Origin: Xestospongia bergquistia
Taxonomy: Eukaryota > Porifera > Demospongiae > Haplosclerida > Petrosiidae
Assembly: GCA_963965975.1 (NCBI GenBank)
Contig: OZ014417.1
Coordinates: 1,655,821 to 1,719,820, forward strand
DNA length: 64,000 bases
Direction: 5' to 3'
A program made the position numbers and the translations under genes. The notes beneath the pieces are model-generated. The model did not search any database, was not told the origin of the DNA, and saw only the letters and a program-made list of their open reading frames with translations. Positions 33,440 through 45,385 of this stretch are shown here, piece after piece (position 1 is the stretch's first letter; every line of letters starts with the position of its first letter).

Positions 33440-35665
33440 ATGGCTGCTAACAAATTGTCAACCTCCTCTATAAAGAACCCACTTCGACACCAGCTGCCTT
33501 TGTGGAGTCGTCCTGGATTAATGGGACGACAGGGGAAACTGATTCCACCTCAGCGGTTACCAAGAGATAGATTAAAATCATCTCGTCAGCTAGAGAGAAC
33601 TATCAGTTTGCAGGAGGGATTACCAATGAAGGGAGAGAGGGTGCAAGAACGTGTCTCCCAGTTAGAGAGAAGTTTGAACTTCCTTAGGTAAGTAGAAATA
33701 CATGTTCATGACCTGTCTTTGGTATGGAATGCACTTACAAGTACATATATGACAAGTACATGTATTTGTATATAAACATGTACATGTATATCATTACATG
33801 TAACCAACTGTAGCCATTAATGAGTGAATTGTGTATATATAATAATTATTACTGGCTATAGTATAGGTCCTATACAGTAGTAATAGTTACATACTGTGTC
33901 TAAGAGTGCTGGTAATAGAACGTCATACTTTAATGTGAAATTAATACATTTAGGTTCCAATGTTTAAGGTTTAGGGTCTGGAGTATAATATTAATTTCAC
34001 ATTAAAGTATGACATTCTATTACCAGCACTCTAGACACTGCCATAATTATATGTCATTGTAAATATAACATTGATTTTTACTCTGTTCTTGTTTCATGAT
34101 CATAGAACTCAACATAGTGACACTCTCAAACAACTACACAGTGAAATTGAGAGACTTAAACTAGACAACAAAGGTAACGTTACTGTATTTCATTATGTAT
34201 GTCATATTGATATCTTTGTTTAGAGTTAAATTTTAAACTAGTCATGTGCAGATGTGGTCGAATACAATCAAGTGAGATTACTATATAGTTAGTAAATGTA
34301 TTTTACATATAACTGGGTCAATGTAGACTGGGACTGCCCATATTTGCATATACATACTTCAGACTGATTCCTATAACCAGTATAGACTTTTCAGACTGAG
34401 TCTTTTCTATAGCTACAAAGAGTAGACAGAGTTATAGAAAACCAGAGAGAAATGATAGCTCAGAGACTGAGGATGAATTAAGACCATTCATGTTAGAGGA
34501 GGAAGTGAGAGAGTTACAGAATGCATTGCAGAATGAAAGAAGTAGAAATAGTCGACTGATGAAAGTCATTGAACAAAGAATGCAACAAAGGTACTACTGA
34601 TTGATATACAACACTAACAACTTCATGTGCTAAATACTGAATTACATTATATATATTCAAGTGCTATAATTGTTTATCACACATAATAAATAAATTTTTG
34701 TAGCTTAATTTCTTCTCTTTTTCTTGTTCAGTTATGATCACTTAGATATTGAGGGTGAGGTTGTTCATCAAGATGAAAGAGAGGACAGTCTCACATTAGA
34801 CGAGTATAAAACAATTATACAAGATTTAAGGGTTAAAAATGAGTGCCAGACTCACGAGGTATAGTAGGAAAAAATGTTTTTGACATTCATATGTCCATTG
34901 ATATGTCTATTTATTCATCCATTGATTTATCCATGAATCCATTTGTAGGTTTCATTCATCTATTTCTGTACATGTAAATATGACTCATTCAAGTTTGGTC
35001 ATCCTTTTATTTAATCCTCTAGTTAAATCAATTAAAAGCTGATCTTCAAGACTTGTTATTCTCAGATAAATGGACACCAGATGCATATCTCATAGCCAGA
35101 GCTTATGTACCTGATGACTTTGAGAGAGATGATAAAGATCACTTTACCAATAATGAAAGGTACAAATGAGAAGACTATTTATCAATAAATGTGTATGTGT
35201 GTGTCATTTATTAACTCTAGGTCTAGACTGCCACAACTAGTACAACGCAATGACAAAGTGTAAGTGAATACATTAAGTACTTTTGATTAAAATTTTATGA
35301 GAGTCCTAGCCATTTCAATTTTGTTATAAACAATGTCAAAAACTACCAAATATAAAAATTTATATCTTTGATTAATTTTCATTCAGAATTGGTTTAAAAT
35401 TTGTAAATTCAACCAGTTCTTAATTTTACTAATACTTAACAAACAATAAATAACTTTAGAAGTAAAATAACTCATACTTTTATGATTATATTTGTTATTG
35501 TTCATTAGTAAAGACAAGGCATATCGTCGTCTTCACGAGAGTGTCCACCTCCCAGCTCTCACACCACGTCTACCTAATCCAGTATCAGAGCGACACAAAC
35601 GAGCTCTATCACTACAAAGAACTAGATTAGGTACATTGACAAAAGACCATTTGAATTTTTTGTAG
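33440..35665 (+). CDS. CCDC74/CCDC92-family coiled-coil protein, at least 7 exons, 3' end uncertain
   Basis: Exons: 33440-33687, 34106-34173, 34413-34590, 34732-34858, 35023-35159, 35221-35259, 35509-35630. The N-terminus is basic. The block VSQLERSLNFLRTQHSDTLK, then LHSEIERLKLDNK, is the signature of the CCDC92/CCDC74 coiled coil. A longer second coiled coil follows (LEEEVRELQNALQNERSRN), then a C-terminal region with HLPALTPRLPNPVSERHKRA. Vertebrate CCDC74 and CCDC92 proteins localise to centrosome, spindle and cilia. Exon 7 could continue through GGTACA to a stop at 35665, or splice onward; a coding-looking piece at 35893-36010 is out of phase with the visible donor. The end is therefore unresolved. 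Confidence 0.78.
33893..34040. repeat. Foldback element with about 50-bp arms in CCDC74 intron 1
   Basis: The left arm (about 33895-33946, containing GAGTGCTGGTAATAGAA) and right arm (about 33989-34038, containing TTCTATTACCAGCACTC) are near-perfect inverted copies separated by about 42 bp. It would form a long hairpin in DNA or RNA. Confidence 0.88.
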
Positions 35666-35889
35666 CATAATATTTTTTCTGAAATATAGAATTTCAGTGC
35701 TATAAATACATTAGTACCAATAAAGAGGATGGGAGTTTATAAGTAATACCCATTATTAGAATCATATGTCTGTCTACATGTACTTACATCTATTATATGA
35801 AACTACTAATTCTTCCCTTAACAACTTCAACAAGCCCTGAGCTAGGTAGCTAGCAATAGTCAATGAATTATCTGAAAGTGTTACTAGTA

Positions 35890-36007
35890 TAGGTTAAAGT
35901 GTTGTATGCTCAAACAAGATATCAACAAACTGGACAAGATCCATACAGATCAGAAAGACTACGTAATCACTGTCACTCAAAGATCTTACTCTCTGTACAT
36001 ATATAGT
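35890..36007 (+). other. Exon-like relic repeated at about 40190-40300
   Basis: This stretch and 40190-40300 share CAAGATATCAA-AAACTGGA and GATCCATACAGATCAGA. In the frame reading QDINKLDKIHTDQ the differences include one synonymous change, suggesting a duplicated coding exon, perhaps a terminal exon of the CCDC74-like gene. Neither copy joins in phase with the visible upstream donor, so I do not include it in the gene. Confidence 0.45.
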
Positions 36008-37261
36008 AAACTAAGTGACACTTGATTCTCATGTAACACACTGACATGTTTAAATGGCAAACCTACAATTTTCATTCATGGCTAAAATTTACAAAATGTA
36101 AAGTTTTTTAATAAAATTTAAACTGTAATGCGTGCATTAAAAGATTGATATATTTAAAATACAGAATTTTCTCAAAGCTAGCACTAACAGATCCGGGTTC
36201 ATTTTGTTAGTGGGCTACACTATGATATCTGTCTCCATCATACATACACTAGTTTCACTAATTCATAACATATACACATGTACACACATATTGACAAACT
36301 GATGAGACCACTACTATCTAGTTTGGAAGTTTCAGATAGAAATATATTATACCTTTTATTGTATATAGACATTGCTATATTTCTTTCTACTAATAACTTG
36401 TAGAATGTTAAAAATACTTGTATAATTAATTTGAAGATTTTAATTAGTTGTTAATCAAATCAATTAAAAAATCAATTAATGTTGGTCACGCGTGTAGTTA
36501 TTTCCCGCCAAATTTGTCATGAGTTTGTGTCGAGTGGTTGTCAAATTGAAGCATGACGAGATTTCTTGATAGCATATAACTGCTCCATTTTGCATACTTT
36601 AATTATAAGGTGAGTTATCTCTCCATCCATCCATCTCACATCTATTCTGCAGTTGTTACAAATAACTCTCTCTTTCTTCGTCTACGTTCTCTAGGATTCA
36701 CCTCATCGATGGATCATCTCGTACTTCGTTGGATCAACTCGCCTCATCGTTGGATAACCTCTCATCGCTGGATCATCTTTTTTTATTTTAGTTATGTCAT
36801 CTTTATCTGTTTTTTTCCTTTTTTGTTTTTAAACTTTTCATTTATTTTATTTTTAATTTTTGTCAATTGATTTTTTGAATTTTTAAATAAAATTTTCCTC
36901 TGTCTTCGTTTCTACAGGACTCGACTGTTCTTTTCTGGTGTTCTCTGATGTTCTTGACTGCTCTTCTCTGATGTTTTTGACTGTTCTCCTCTGGTGTTCT
37001 CTGATGTTCTTGACTGTTCTTCTCTGATGTTTTTGACTGTTCTCCTCTGGTGTTCTCTGATGTTCTTGACTGTTCTTCTCTGGTGTTCTCGTGACTATAT
37101 TCTGATGTTCTCTGGATGTAAAAGATGAGTCGATCTCCTGCCTGGTCTCTTCTGTCTTCCTTCAAGCCTTCTTTCCTCTTCTTTTATTTTTTTTTTTAAT
37201 TTTATTTTGGGCCATTCAGCCCATACACTATACACACACTCATACAATCTCTATTAATCAT

Positions 37262-37333
37262 CTCCTCCCTGCCGCCTGGCGGCCTAAAAAAATTTTTTTT
37301 TAATATCCAAGGCCGCCAGGTGGCGGGGAGGAG
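37262..37333. repeat. GC-rich 24-bp inverted repeat (copy 1)
   Basis: The arms at 37262-37285 and 37310-37333 (core GCCGCCTGGCGGCCT against AGGCCGCCAGGTGGC) pair at 22 of 24 positions around a loop of A and T runs. Such GC content is strikingly unlike the surrounding DNA. The second copy is at 39116-39186. Confidence 0.9.
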
Positions 37334-39115
37334 CTCTGATCTTCTAGGGTGCGTGTGTGTGTGCTGTATGTGTGTGTGTGTTGATGGCCCCTTTTCACTT
37401 CCTCTGTCTCTCTTCATTCTCTATCCATTCATTGTCTCCACCAGTTCAGTTCATAACTACTTTTTTCTTTCCTTGCAGGAGCAGCACTGTTGAAGAAGGT
37501 GAGCTATCTCTCTATCCATCCATCCATCTTTAACAATCCAGTTGTTACAACTAACTCTCTCTTTCTTTCTCTATGTTCTCTACTTGTGGAGTGACTGGAC
37601 TCTTGGGGACTTCTCAGCTGTCTTTTTTAAAGTTTTTTTTTAATTTTCTTTTTATTGTAATTTTTCCATGTTTTTCTTTATAGTTTGTTAATGTTTTGTT
37701 TTTAATTTATTATATTGAACTTCTTAAAAAACCAAAAAAAACATTTTTCACTAAAACTTGTTCAAGTCAATTATCTTAATTTCAATTATAGTTTAAGTTG
37801 ATCGCTAATCACCAACTTTGAAATTTCGAAAAGCGACATTCTATAACTTGAATTAATTCAATTTTTATCTTAAAAAACTAAGTGACACTTGATTCTCATG
37901 TAACACAGTGACATGTTGAAATGGCAAACCTACAATTTTCATTCATGGCTAAAATTTACAAAATGTAATGTTTTTTAATAAAATTTAAACTGTAATGCGT
38001 GCATTAAAAGATTGATATATTTAAAATACAGAATTTTCTCAAAGCTAGCACTAACAGATCTGGGTTCATTTAGATAGTGGGCTACACTATGATAGCTGTC
38101 TCCATCATACATACACTAGTTTTGCTAATTCATAACATATACACATGTACACACATATTGACAAACTGAGACTACTACTGTCTAGTTTGGAAGTTTCTGA
38201 TAGAAATATATTATACCTTTTATTGTATATAGACATTGCTATATTTCTTTCTACTAATAACTTGTAGAATGTTAAAAATACTTGTATAATTAATTTGAAG
38301 ATTTTAATTAGTTGTTAATCAAATCAATTAAAAAATCAATTAATGTTGGTCACGCGTGTAGTTATTTCCCGCCAAATTTGTCATGAGTTTGTGTCGAGTG
38401 GTTGTCAAATTGAAGCATGACGAGATTTCTTGATAGCATATAACTGCTCCATTTTGCATACTTTAATTATAAGGTGAGTTATCTCTCCATCCATCCATCT
38501 CACATCTATTCTGCAGTTGTTACAAATAACTCTCTCTTTCTTCGTCTACGTTCTCTAGGATTCACCTCATCGATGGATCATCTCGTACTTCGTTGGATCA
38601 ACTCGCCTCATCGTTGGATAACCTCTCATCGCTGGATCATCTTTTTTATTTTAGTTATGTCATCTTTATCTGTTTTTTTCTTTTTTGTTTTTAAACTTTT
38701 CATTTATTTTATTTTTTATTTTTGTCAATTGATTTTTTGAATTTTTAAATAAAATTTTCCTCTGTCTTCGTTTCTACAGGACTCGACTGTTCTTTTCTGG
38801 CGTTCTCTGATGTTCTTGGCTGTTCTTCTCTGATGTTTTTGACTGTTCTCCTCTGGTGTTCTCTGATGTTCTTGACTGTTCTTCTCTGATGTTTTTGACT
38901 GTTCTCCTCTGGTGTTCTCTGATGTTCTTGACTGTTCTTCTCTGGTGTTCTCGTGATTCTGATGTTCTCTGGATGTAAAAGATGAGTCGCTCTCCTGCCT
39001 GGTCTCTTCTGTCTTCCTTCAAGCCTTCTTTCCTCTTCTTTTATTTTTTTAAATTTTATTTTGGGCCATTCAGCCCATACACTATACACACACTCATACA
39101 ATCTCTATTAATCAT

Positions 39116-39186
39116 CTCCTCCCTGCCGCCTGGCGGCCTAAAAAAATTTTTTTTAATATCCAAGGCCGCCAGGTGGCGGGGAGGAG
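39116..39186. repeat. GC-rich 24-bp inverted repeat (copy 2)
   Basis: The same hairpin as at 37262-37333, with arms 39116-39139 and 39163-39186. The loop is one base shorter. The arms are unchanged between copies. Confidence 0.9.
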
Positions 39187-39759
39187 CTCTGATCTTCTAG
39201 GGTGCGTGTGTGTGTGCTGTATGTGTGTGTGTGTTGATGGCCCCTTTTCACTTCCTCTGTCTCTCTTCATTCTCTATCCATTCATTGTCTCCACCAGTTC
39301 AGTTCATAACTACTTTTTTCTTTCCTTGCAGGAGCAGCACTGTTGAAGAAGGTGAGCTATCTCTCTATCTATCCATCCATCTTTAGCAATCCAGTTGTTA
39401 CAACTAACTCTCTCTTTCTTTCTCTATGTTCTCTACTTGTGGAGTGACTGGACTCTTGGGGACTTTCAATTACTGAAACTGTCTTGTTTTAATTTATTCT
39501 TTATTTTCTTTTTGTTGTAATTTTTTTATTTCTTTTTTATTTGTAATTTTTTCATGTTTAAAGTAGTTTGTTAGTATATTGTTTTTAATTTATTCTCAAA
39601 AAAACATTTTTTACTATAACTTGTTCAAGTCAATTATCTTAATTTCAGTTATAGTTTAAGTTGATCACTAATCACCAACTTTGAAATTTCGAAGTGACAT
39701 TCTAGATTTAATATAACTTTGAAAATTGAATTAATTTAGAATTCAATTTTTTTATCTTT

Positions 39760-41142
39760 AGTAACTATAATCATACTGAAGTTTTAAGTAAATCTTTTGT
39801 ATTACGCATAATCATCTTACTGATCTTACTGATTTTAAAATTTCTTTAGATCATATTATCATTAATATTTTTTTAACAAAAAGCTAAATTATTTAATTAA
39901 AAATCTTTTTTTAATAATTAATTTAAAAACCTATTCTTGTAAGCGTTTTGCTGTACGCGTGCTGCTGCTATATTTTCCCGCCATAATGACAGGTCACGCG
40001 TTTGCTGTTCCTCGCTAGTCGCGTGCTAGTCATGGTTCTCTGGAGACCTTCTTTCATTGCACTCTTTACCTATTTGAAATTTAATTTCTGTTTCAGTGTT
40101 AATTTTAATCAAGTTCTTTTTAGACAATTACTTTTACTCTGGCTTTTAATTGTTAAAATGTTTATTAACTATTTAACTTGTTACGAAGTTCAGTACTCTC
40201 ACAAGATATCAAGAAACTGGATGAGATCCATACAGATCAGAGAGAGTGAACAATTGCAGTCACCTTTTAACACAAAGATCTTCCTCTCTATATTATAAGT
40301 GTTACTACTTGATGATATATACTAGTAGTGTGCTGATGATATAGTAACGATTCTCTGGAGACCTTCTTTTATTGGACTCTTAGTAATATATTCACATGTA
40401 ATGTAGTGACATGTCTAAATGGCAAATATACAATTTTATTTATGGTAAATATAAAAATGTAAAGTTTGGCAATAAAACAGTTTTAATTGGAATTGTATTA
40501 AATGATACATTTAAAGTAAAGATAATGTTAGGTATTTTTGATACAAGAGTGCAGTTTATGGTCAATGGAATCAGATTTGGCCAAACGATGTTGTACTCAA
40601 CTGGTTGATACTGTCAGACGTCTTGACTTGATGACACACACAACATGTCTTAAGGTTATCTTCTAGACTAAATGAACCAATACAGTCTAGACAGTGGTAG
40701 GATTTGTCACCAGTGTAATGAGAATAAATATGATAAGTCATAATGATACAATCAGTATTAGTCACATGATGACGTAGAGAACACTGGAAAGTATCTAGTT
40801 TTAAGGGACAATGATTATTGAGATGATCAGTTAATACAGTTGAGTTAACACGTCTTCTTACAGCTACTTACAAGATAACATAGTTTAGGTTTTGTGTTAG
40901 ATGACATATTCAGTGAGGACAACACATGGTATATAGGATAATAATAATTAATCAGAGCTCCACCTACTACTTAAGAGTATTATTAATAGTTATATAACTT
41001 GTGACAATGAATAGATAATAAATCAATGAAGTTTCCAGATAATACACTTTGCTACAACAATTTTATTGATTTGTGGTCATTAAATGTGTTTATACTGTCA
41101 TTACTATATTCATTAAGCTTTGATCTTCAGAGAACAATACAA
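39760..41142. other. Intergenic region with degenerate repeat copies
   Basis: Apart from the exon-like relic at 40190-40300 and a degenerate partial copy of the 1.87-kb unit at about 40385-40470, no structure or gene is seen. Short frames here lack splice or homology support. Confidence 0.6.
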
Positions 41143-41574
41143 TTAGTCTTTAAATTTTGGATTACCTTTATTCCATTCCAGTGTCCTCGATGTTACTTTA
41201 CCATCACCATGACAAGCATACCTCCCAGCGTAAGTCTCTGCATCAGTTTTATATCGTATTGTCTCACGTACATAAGGAATTAACTTCATACCAACCTCAT
41301 CTCTATCTTCTGCTGTAGTATACACACATATCACTTTAATGTTTGGGTCTGAAGAATTTGGGTTGACTTTCATTGTTGAGACTTTAGCGGCAGTAGCTCC
41401 CAGTTCACCAGATACCACAACCTGACTTATTGTCTCCCAGACCTGATCAATACAAGAGATGTGTTTGAAGATCAACCATTTGCCTAATGTTGGTCCTTTG
41501 GCATTGTAGTGAGCTGGACCATTGACATAAATCCAGTAACTATCAAATACCTCTGTGGGTTTGGTCATCTTCAT
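41143..41574 (-). CDS. BLES03 (C11orf68)/DUF1917-like protein, 143 aa, single exon
   Basis: The first ATG of the frame is at 41574; the frame is open further upstream but overlaps PPIL2 exon 1 and has no ATG. Conserved features of the BLES03/DUF1917 family, an eIF4E-like fold, are present in order: GKWLIF, ID-VWETI, GELGATAAKVST, VICVYT and YKTDAETYAGRY. The mammalian protein has an N-terminal extension that is missing here, so this is essentially the core domain alone. Molecular function is not established; the fold suggests RNA or cap-like ligand binding. Only 46 bp separate its start codon from that of PPIL2. Confidence 0.72.
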   Translation of the reverse strand: MKMTKPTEVFDSYWIYVNGPAHYNAKGPTLGKWLIFKHISCIDQVWETISQVVVSGELGATAAKVSTMKVNPNSSDPNIKVICVYTTAEDRDEVGMKLIPYVRETIRYKTDAETYAGRYACHGDGKVTSRTLEWNKGNPKFKD

Positions 41575-41620
41575 TAAAGTAGGCGTGTCTTTAATTTTTA
41601 ACCCGTTTTCAACTGTCAAT
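41575..41620. promoter_or_regulatory. Very short bidirectional start region, BLES03-like / PPIL2
   Basis: Divergent ATGs are separated by 46 bp, too little for two separate promoters and 5' leaders. The 5' transcribed regions probably overlap, or promoter elements lie within coding sequence. This is inferred from spacing only. Confidence 0.5.
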
Positions 41621-44600
41621 ATGGGTAAAAAGCAGCACCAGAAAGACAAATTGTAAGTTTAATACAAAGATAAATAGTAGATCTGAAAGTAGTTAAATTA
41701 TGCTCCTGTTTTAAATTCCATTTCTCTCTCTTTCAATCAGATACCTCACTTGTACAGAATGGTCCACAATATATGGTGGAAAGAAGGCAGCTGCTGCTGC
41801 TAAGGGTGGAAGATCAGAATTCAAACGACTTCCATTTAATTGTTGTAGGTAAGTACATATAATACAACTGACGTGATAATATTGTTTGTCTAGTTTATCT
41901 CTTCAGCCATTTGAACATCCTTTGTGTACATCTGATGGAGTAGTGTTTGATCTGATGTAAGTAGTTATGAGATGGATGAATGGATGAATAGATGGAGAGA
42001 AAGATGTGGGAAATACAGTGAAGGGGATGGATCAATGGACTTACTTCATATTTAATGTATTACTAGGAACATTGTACCTTATCTAAAGAAGTATGGTCAT
42101 AATCCTTTAACAGGAGAGGTAATATATAGTTATTTTTAACCCTTTAGTAATTGATTATATTATTTTAGCCAATGGATGCCAAGTCACTCATCAAATTAAA
42201 TTTTCATAAAAATTCTGAAGGTATTACATATTTAATCAATGTGGGTGTGGTTTAATTCACTAATAATATTCATGACAGGTCAATATCATTGTCCAATTAC
42301 CTTCAAAGTCTTTAATGAAAATAGTCACATCGTTGCTATACGCCCCAGTGGTAACGTCTATGCTTATGAGGTCTATAAATAGTTTTATTATTACATCATT
42401 ATGTTACTATTATTAGTGCATGCTTACTATATTTTTTATGCTACTAATATTAGTAACAGAGCTCCGTTTCTATAGGCAATTGACAGATTAAATATTAAAA
42501 CTAAACACTTTCAAGATCTTTTGACAGAACAATCTTTTAAAAGAGGTGACATAATAACTATACAGGTAATTATTATAATTACTTTATAATTAGTAGGGTC
42601 ATCCCCAATTTTGTTACATAGGACCCAACTGCACTTGAAAAGTTTGATATTTCCAGTTTTCATCACATGAAGAACAACTTATTTGTGGATGAAGAAGGTA
42701 TGGACATTATACTATATTATATGTATATGTATTATATTGTATTGTATTGTATGGACATTGTACTATATTATATGTATTATATGTATATGTATTGTATTGT
42801 ATTGTATGGACATTGTACTATGTATTATAATATAGTGACTGAGCCTAATAAAAAGGATCTTATCATGTAAAATATTTAAAACAGAAACGTACATAGAAAT
42901 ATTTACTACATGGTCATATTAAACAGTACGTTTACTAAATTTGCTTGTAGGAAGCAAATACCTTCATACCAAATTTTGTAGACTTCCTATTGTATTGTGT
43001 AGCAATTGTTTATATGTTCAAGATTTTGTACAATAAGATATCTTTAGTCAGAGTTGGTCACATCATTGTTATATCTATGTTTTATAATTATAATGGTATT
43101 GTTTATTTTTAATTTTATAGAACTAGAAAGAGCAAGAACAGATCCAACATATTGTTTAAGAGTCATTAATCCTGAGGCTAGAGCCGCTTTAGAGGGACTT
43201 TATGAAGAATATAAAGCTCCTGTAAGATATTTGTTGTGTCCATTACGAGAAACCATCTATCCATTAATCATTTTATTTGTCCATTTATCTAGGAGAAAAA
43301 AGAAAAAACCAAGACCAAACTAACTGCAAGAAATGCTGTAAGATATTATTAATTAACTACCTTGTTACTATGACAACTGTTGCTATGGTAACCCTATCTC
43401 CAGGCTCATTATTCAACAGGAGCTGTAGCACAGTCTTTTACATCTACGATATCTGCTCCAGTAACAGAGAACGAAGCTGGTAAATAGAACAAGTAATACA
43501 CTATATATGTGAGTGTGTCTCTCTTAGATATACTGGACCTTGATGTGATTAGATATAAACGAGTTAAAAAGAAAGGTTAATAAACTATACTACCTCACTG
43601 AGTTATGTGTGGATCCATTATTATAATTTGTCTGTCTTTTCTGTTAATTCATTTGTCTTATTGTCTTAGGATATGTCAGGGTCCATACCAATATGGGTGA
43701 TCTTAATTTAGAGTTACATTGTGACTTGGTTTGTTGCTAATAAATGACACATCAAAAATAACAATGTTATTTTTAGGTACCGAAAACATGTGAGAACTTT
43801 ATTCTCTTGTGCAAAAAAAATTACTATAATGATACAAGTCAGTAAATTTACTTATCTGACTAATATTCCTTATCTTTGTTCTTTTAGTATTTCATCGCTC
43901 TATCCGACATTTCATGGTAAGTTTTGTGAAGGGATTTCATTGTAATCCTCTCTCTTTATCTCTAGATCCAAGGTGGGGATCCTACAGGTACTGGAAAAGG
44001 AGGCGAGTCAGCCTGGGGCAAACCATTTGATGATGAATTTAAACCTCAGTTAAGTCATTCAGGTAAGACGTATTGCTATGATAAATGACAAAGCCTGTCA
44101 TCTGTTTTCTCTTTCCAGAACGTGGTCTATTAAGTATGGCCAACAGTGGTCCTAATACTAATGGTTCTCAATTGTAAGGGACTGATATTGTACTGGTCTA
44201 ATGTTTTGTTGATTATTTAGTTTTATTACCTTTAAATCTTGTCCTCATTTGAACCGAAAACATTCCATATTTGGAAGGTACACTAACTTGTACTAAAGTA
44301 TCATTACTTATCTCTTGTATAATAATGTAGGTTAGTTGGCGGAATGGATGTTCTACATAAAATGGAGAGAGTATTAACTGATGATAAAGACAGACCCATG
44401 GTTAGTAGATAATCCCTTTTCCTCTCACCTTTCTACCTTATTCCCTCCCTCTCTCCTCCTTTTCTCCTACCTTCCTTCTGATCTTCCTCTCTCCATTCCA
44501 CTCTCTTGTCCTCATTCATTACTCTCTCTCTCTCTCTCTCTCTATCTCCTCTCATATACATTTATTACTATGTTAGGAAGAGATCAAAATTATTGGTACA

Positions 44601-45113
44601 TCAGTATTTGTAGATCCTTATGAAGAGGTTGATCAACTGGTTAGTAGTATGTACATGTGTCAATAATATTGTCACTGATGTAATGTAGTTGAAAGAGGAA
44701 GATGAGAAAGAACTTGAAATGGAGGCATCTCAGACTGACAGTAAAAAGAAAGTGAGTTAACAATATATATATAATATTGTTACTCTCTCTCTCTCTTAGG
44801 ATGACTCTCTGATAACCTACCGTCCTGGTATTGGGAAGTATATACAACCTCAAGCTATCTCCTCTTCGTCAAGTTCAAAAAGTACTGATTCTACACAAAT
44901 TGCTGGGTAAGATTTATTATTACATATCTGAATTAAGAATCATTTCAATTTTCGAAATTAAGATCAAAAAGGACAAGCTCTGTGGCAGCTGCTACATCAT
45001 CTGAAGATCCCGAGACCAGTTCGAGTAAACGGACTCATTCCCAACCTATTTCCAGCACAGCAACAAAATCAAAATTAAAGTCTAAACAATATGGCAATTT
45101 TAGTTCATGGTAA
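41621..45113 (+). CDS. PPIL2: PPIL2: U-box / cyclophilin spliceosomal protein, 548 aa, 23 exons
   Basis: Exons: 41621-41652, 41741-41848, 41894-41956, 42067-42118, 42169-42220, 42279-42370, 42476-42565, 42622-42697, 43121-43221, 43293-43337, 43404-43479, 43528-43575, 43670-43728, 43777-43837, 43888-43916, 43966-44062, 44119-44173, 44221-44277, 44331-44400, 44577-44639, 44689-44751, 44800-44906, 44963-45113. The N-terminus [18 protein letters not shown] and the U-box (residues about 35-110, [16 protein letters not shown]) mark the CYC4/PPIL2 family. The cyclophilin domain spans about 279-440 ([37 protein letters not shown]). The C-terminus is QYGNFSSW, close to the family ending. It is a nuclear peptidyl-prolyl isomerase and E3-type protein associated with the spliceosome. 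Introns are mostly 45-100 bp. Confidence 0.96.
42700..42835. repeat. TATTGTATTGTATGGACATT tandem repeat in PPIL2 intron 8
   Basis: Repeats of TATATTATATGTATATGT, then TATTGTATTGTATGGACATTGTAC, occupy the first part of the intron after exon 42622-42697. Confidence 0.75.
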
Positions 45114-45311
45114 AATGAACAATTTCGTTTTATTGTACACTCACCATCCTTTTCAGCTGAATACACATTAAATAACATAACATTATAACTATACTGTTGT
45201 CTGAATATGTCCTCCAAACATTTTCATTTATTGTTTTATTCAAACATTGACACAACTTCTTACCAAACAAGACCAGGTTTGTAATCCCAACTTCATTTGA
45301 TAAATCTGTAC

Positions 45312-45385
45312 TTAGTCTGTTGAGCAAAGTAGACCCTCCTCTTTGCTGGAGTACAAGAAAGAGGAGGGTCTATCTCATTAGACTA
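45312..45385. other. Hairpin with about 30-bp imperfect arms, 3' of PPIL2
   Basis: The inner arms TAGACCCTCCTCTTT (45330-45344) and AAAGAGGAGGGTCTA (45358-45372) pair perfectly over 15 bp around a 13-nt loop. Outer arms TTAGTCTGTTGAG and CTCATTAGACTAA continue the stem with a small bulge. It could be a foldback repeat or the stem of a small RNA precursor. No expression evidence is available. Confidence 0.7.

Larger units (their letters stand above)
36008..39759. repeat. Two tandem copies of a 1.87-kb repeat unit
   Basis: Copy 1 is 36008-37874 and copy 2 is 37875 to about 39759, offset 1867 bp. They are almost identical, with small indels. Each holds a CCATCCATC-rich stretch; a TGTTCTTGACTGTTCTTCTC-type minisatellite (copy 2 at about 38785-38950); a GC-rich hairpin; and (GT)n tracts. 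The first part of the unit is also seen as a weak third copy near 40385-40470. Frames of 86-118 codons inside are low-complexity and shared only because the DNA is duplicated. No transposase, reverse transcriptase or clear target-site duplication is visible. Confidence 0.88.

Noticed and set aside
36610-39200. Frames of 70-118 codons in the repeat block
   Set aside because: Low-complexity translation of duplicated repeat DNA without domain similarity or splice signals.
41575-41649. Upstream extension of the BLES03-like frame
   Set aside because: It begins at a non-ATG codon and overlaps PPIL2 exon 1 on the other strand; the first ATG at 41574 is preferred.
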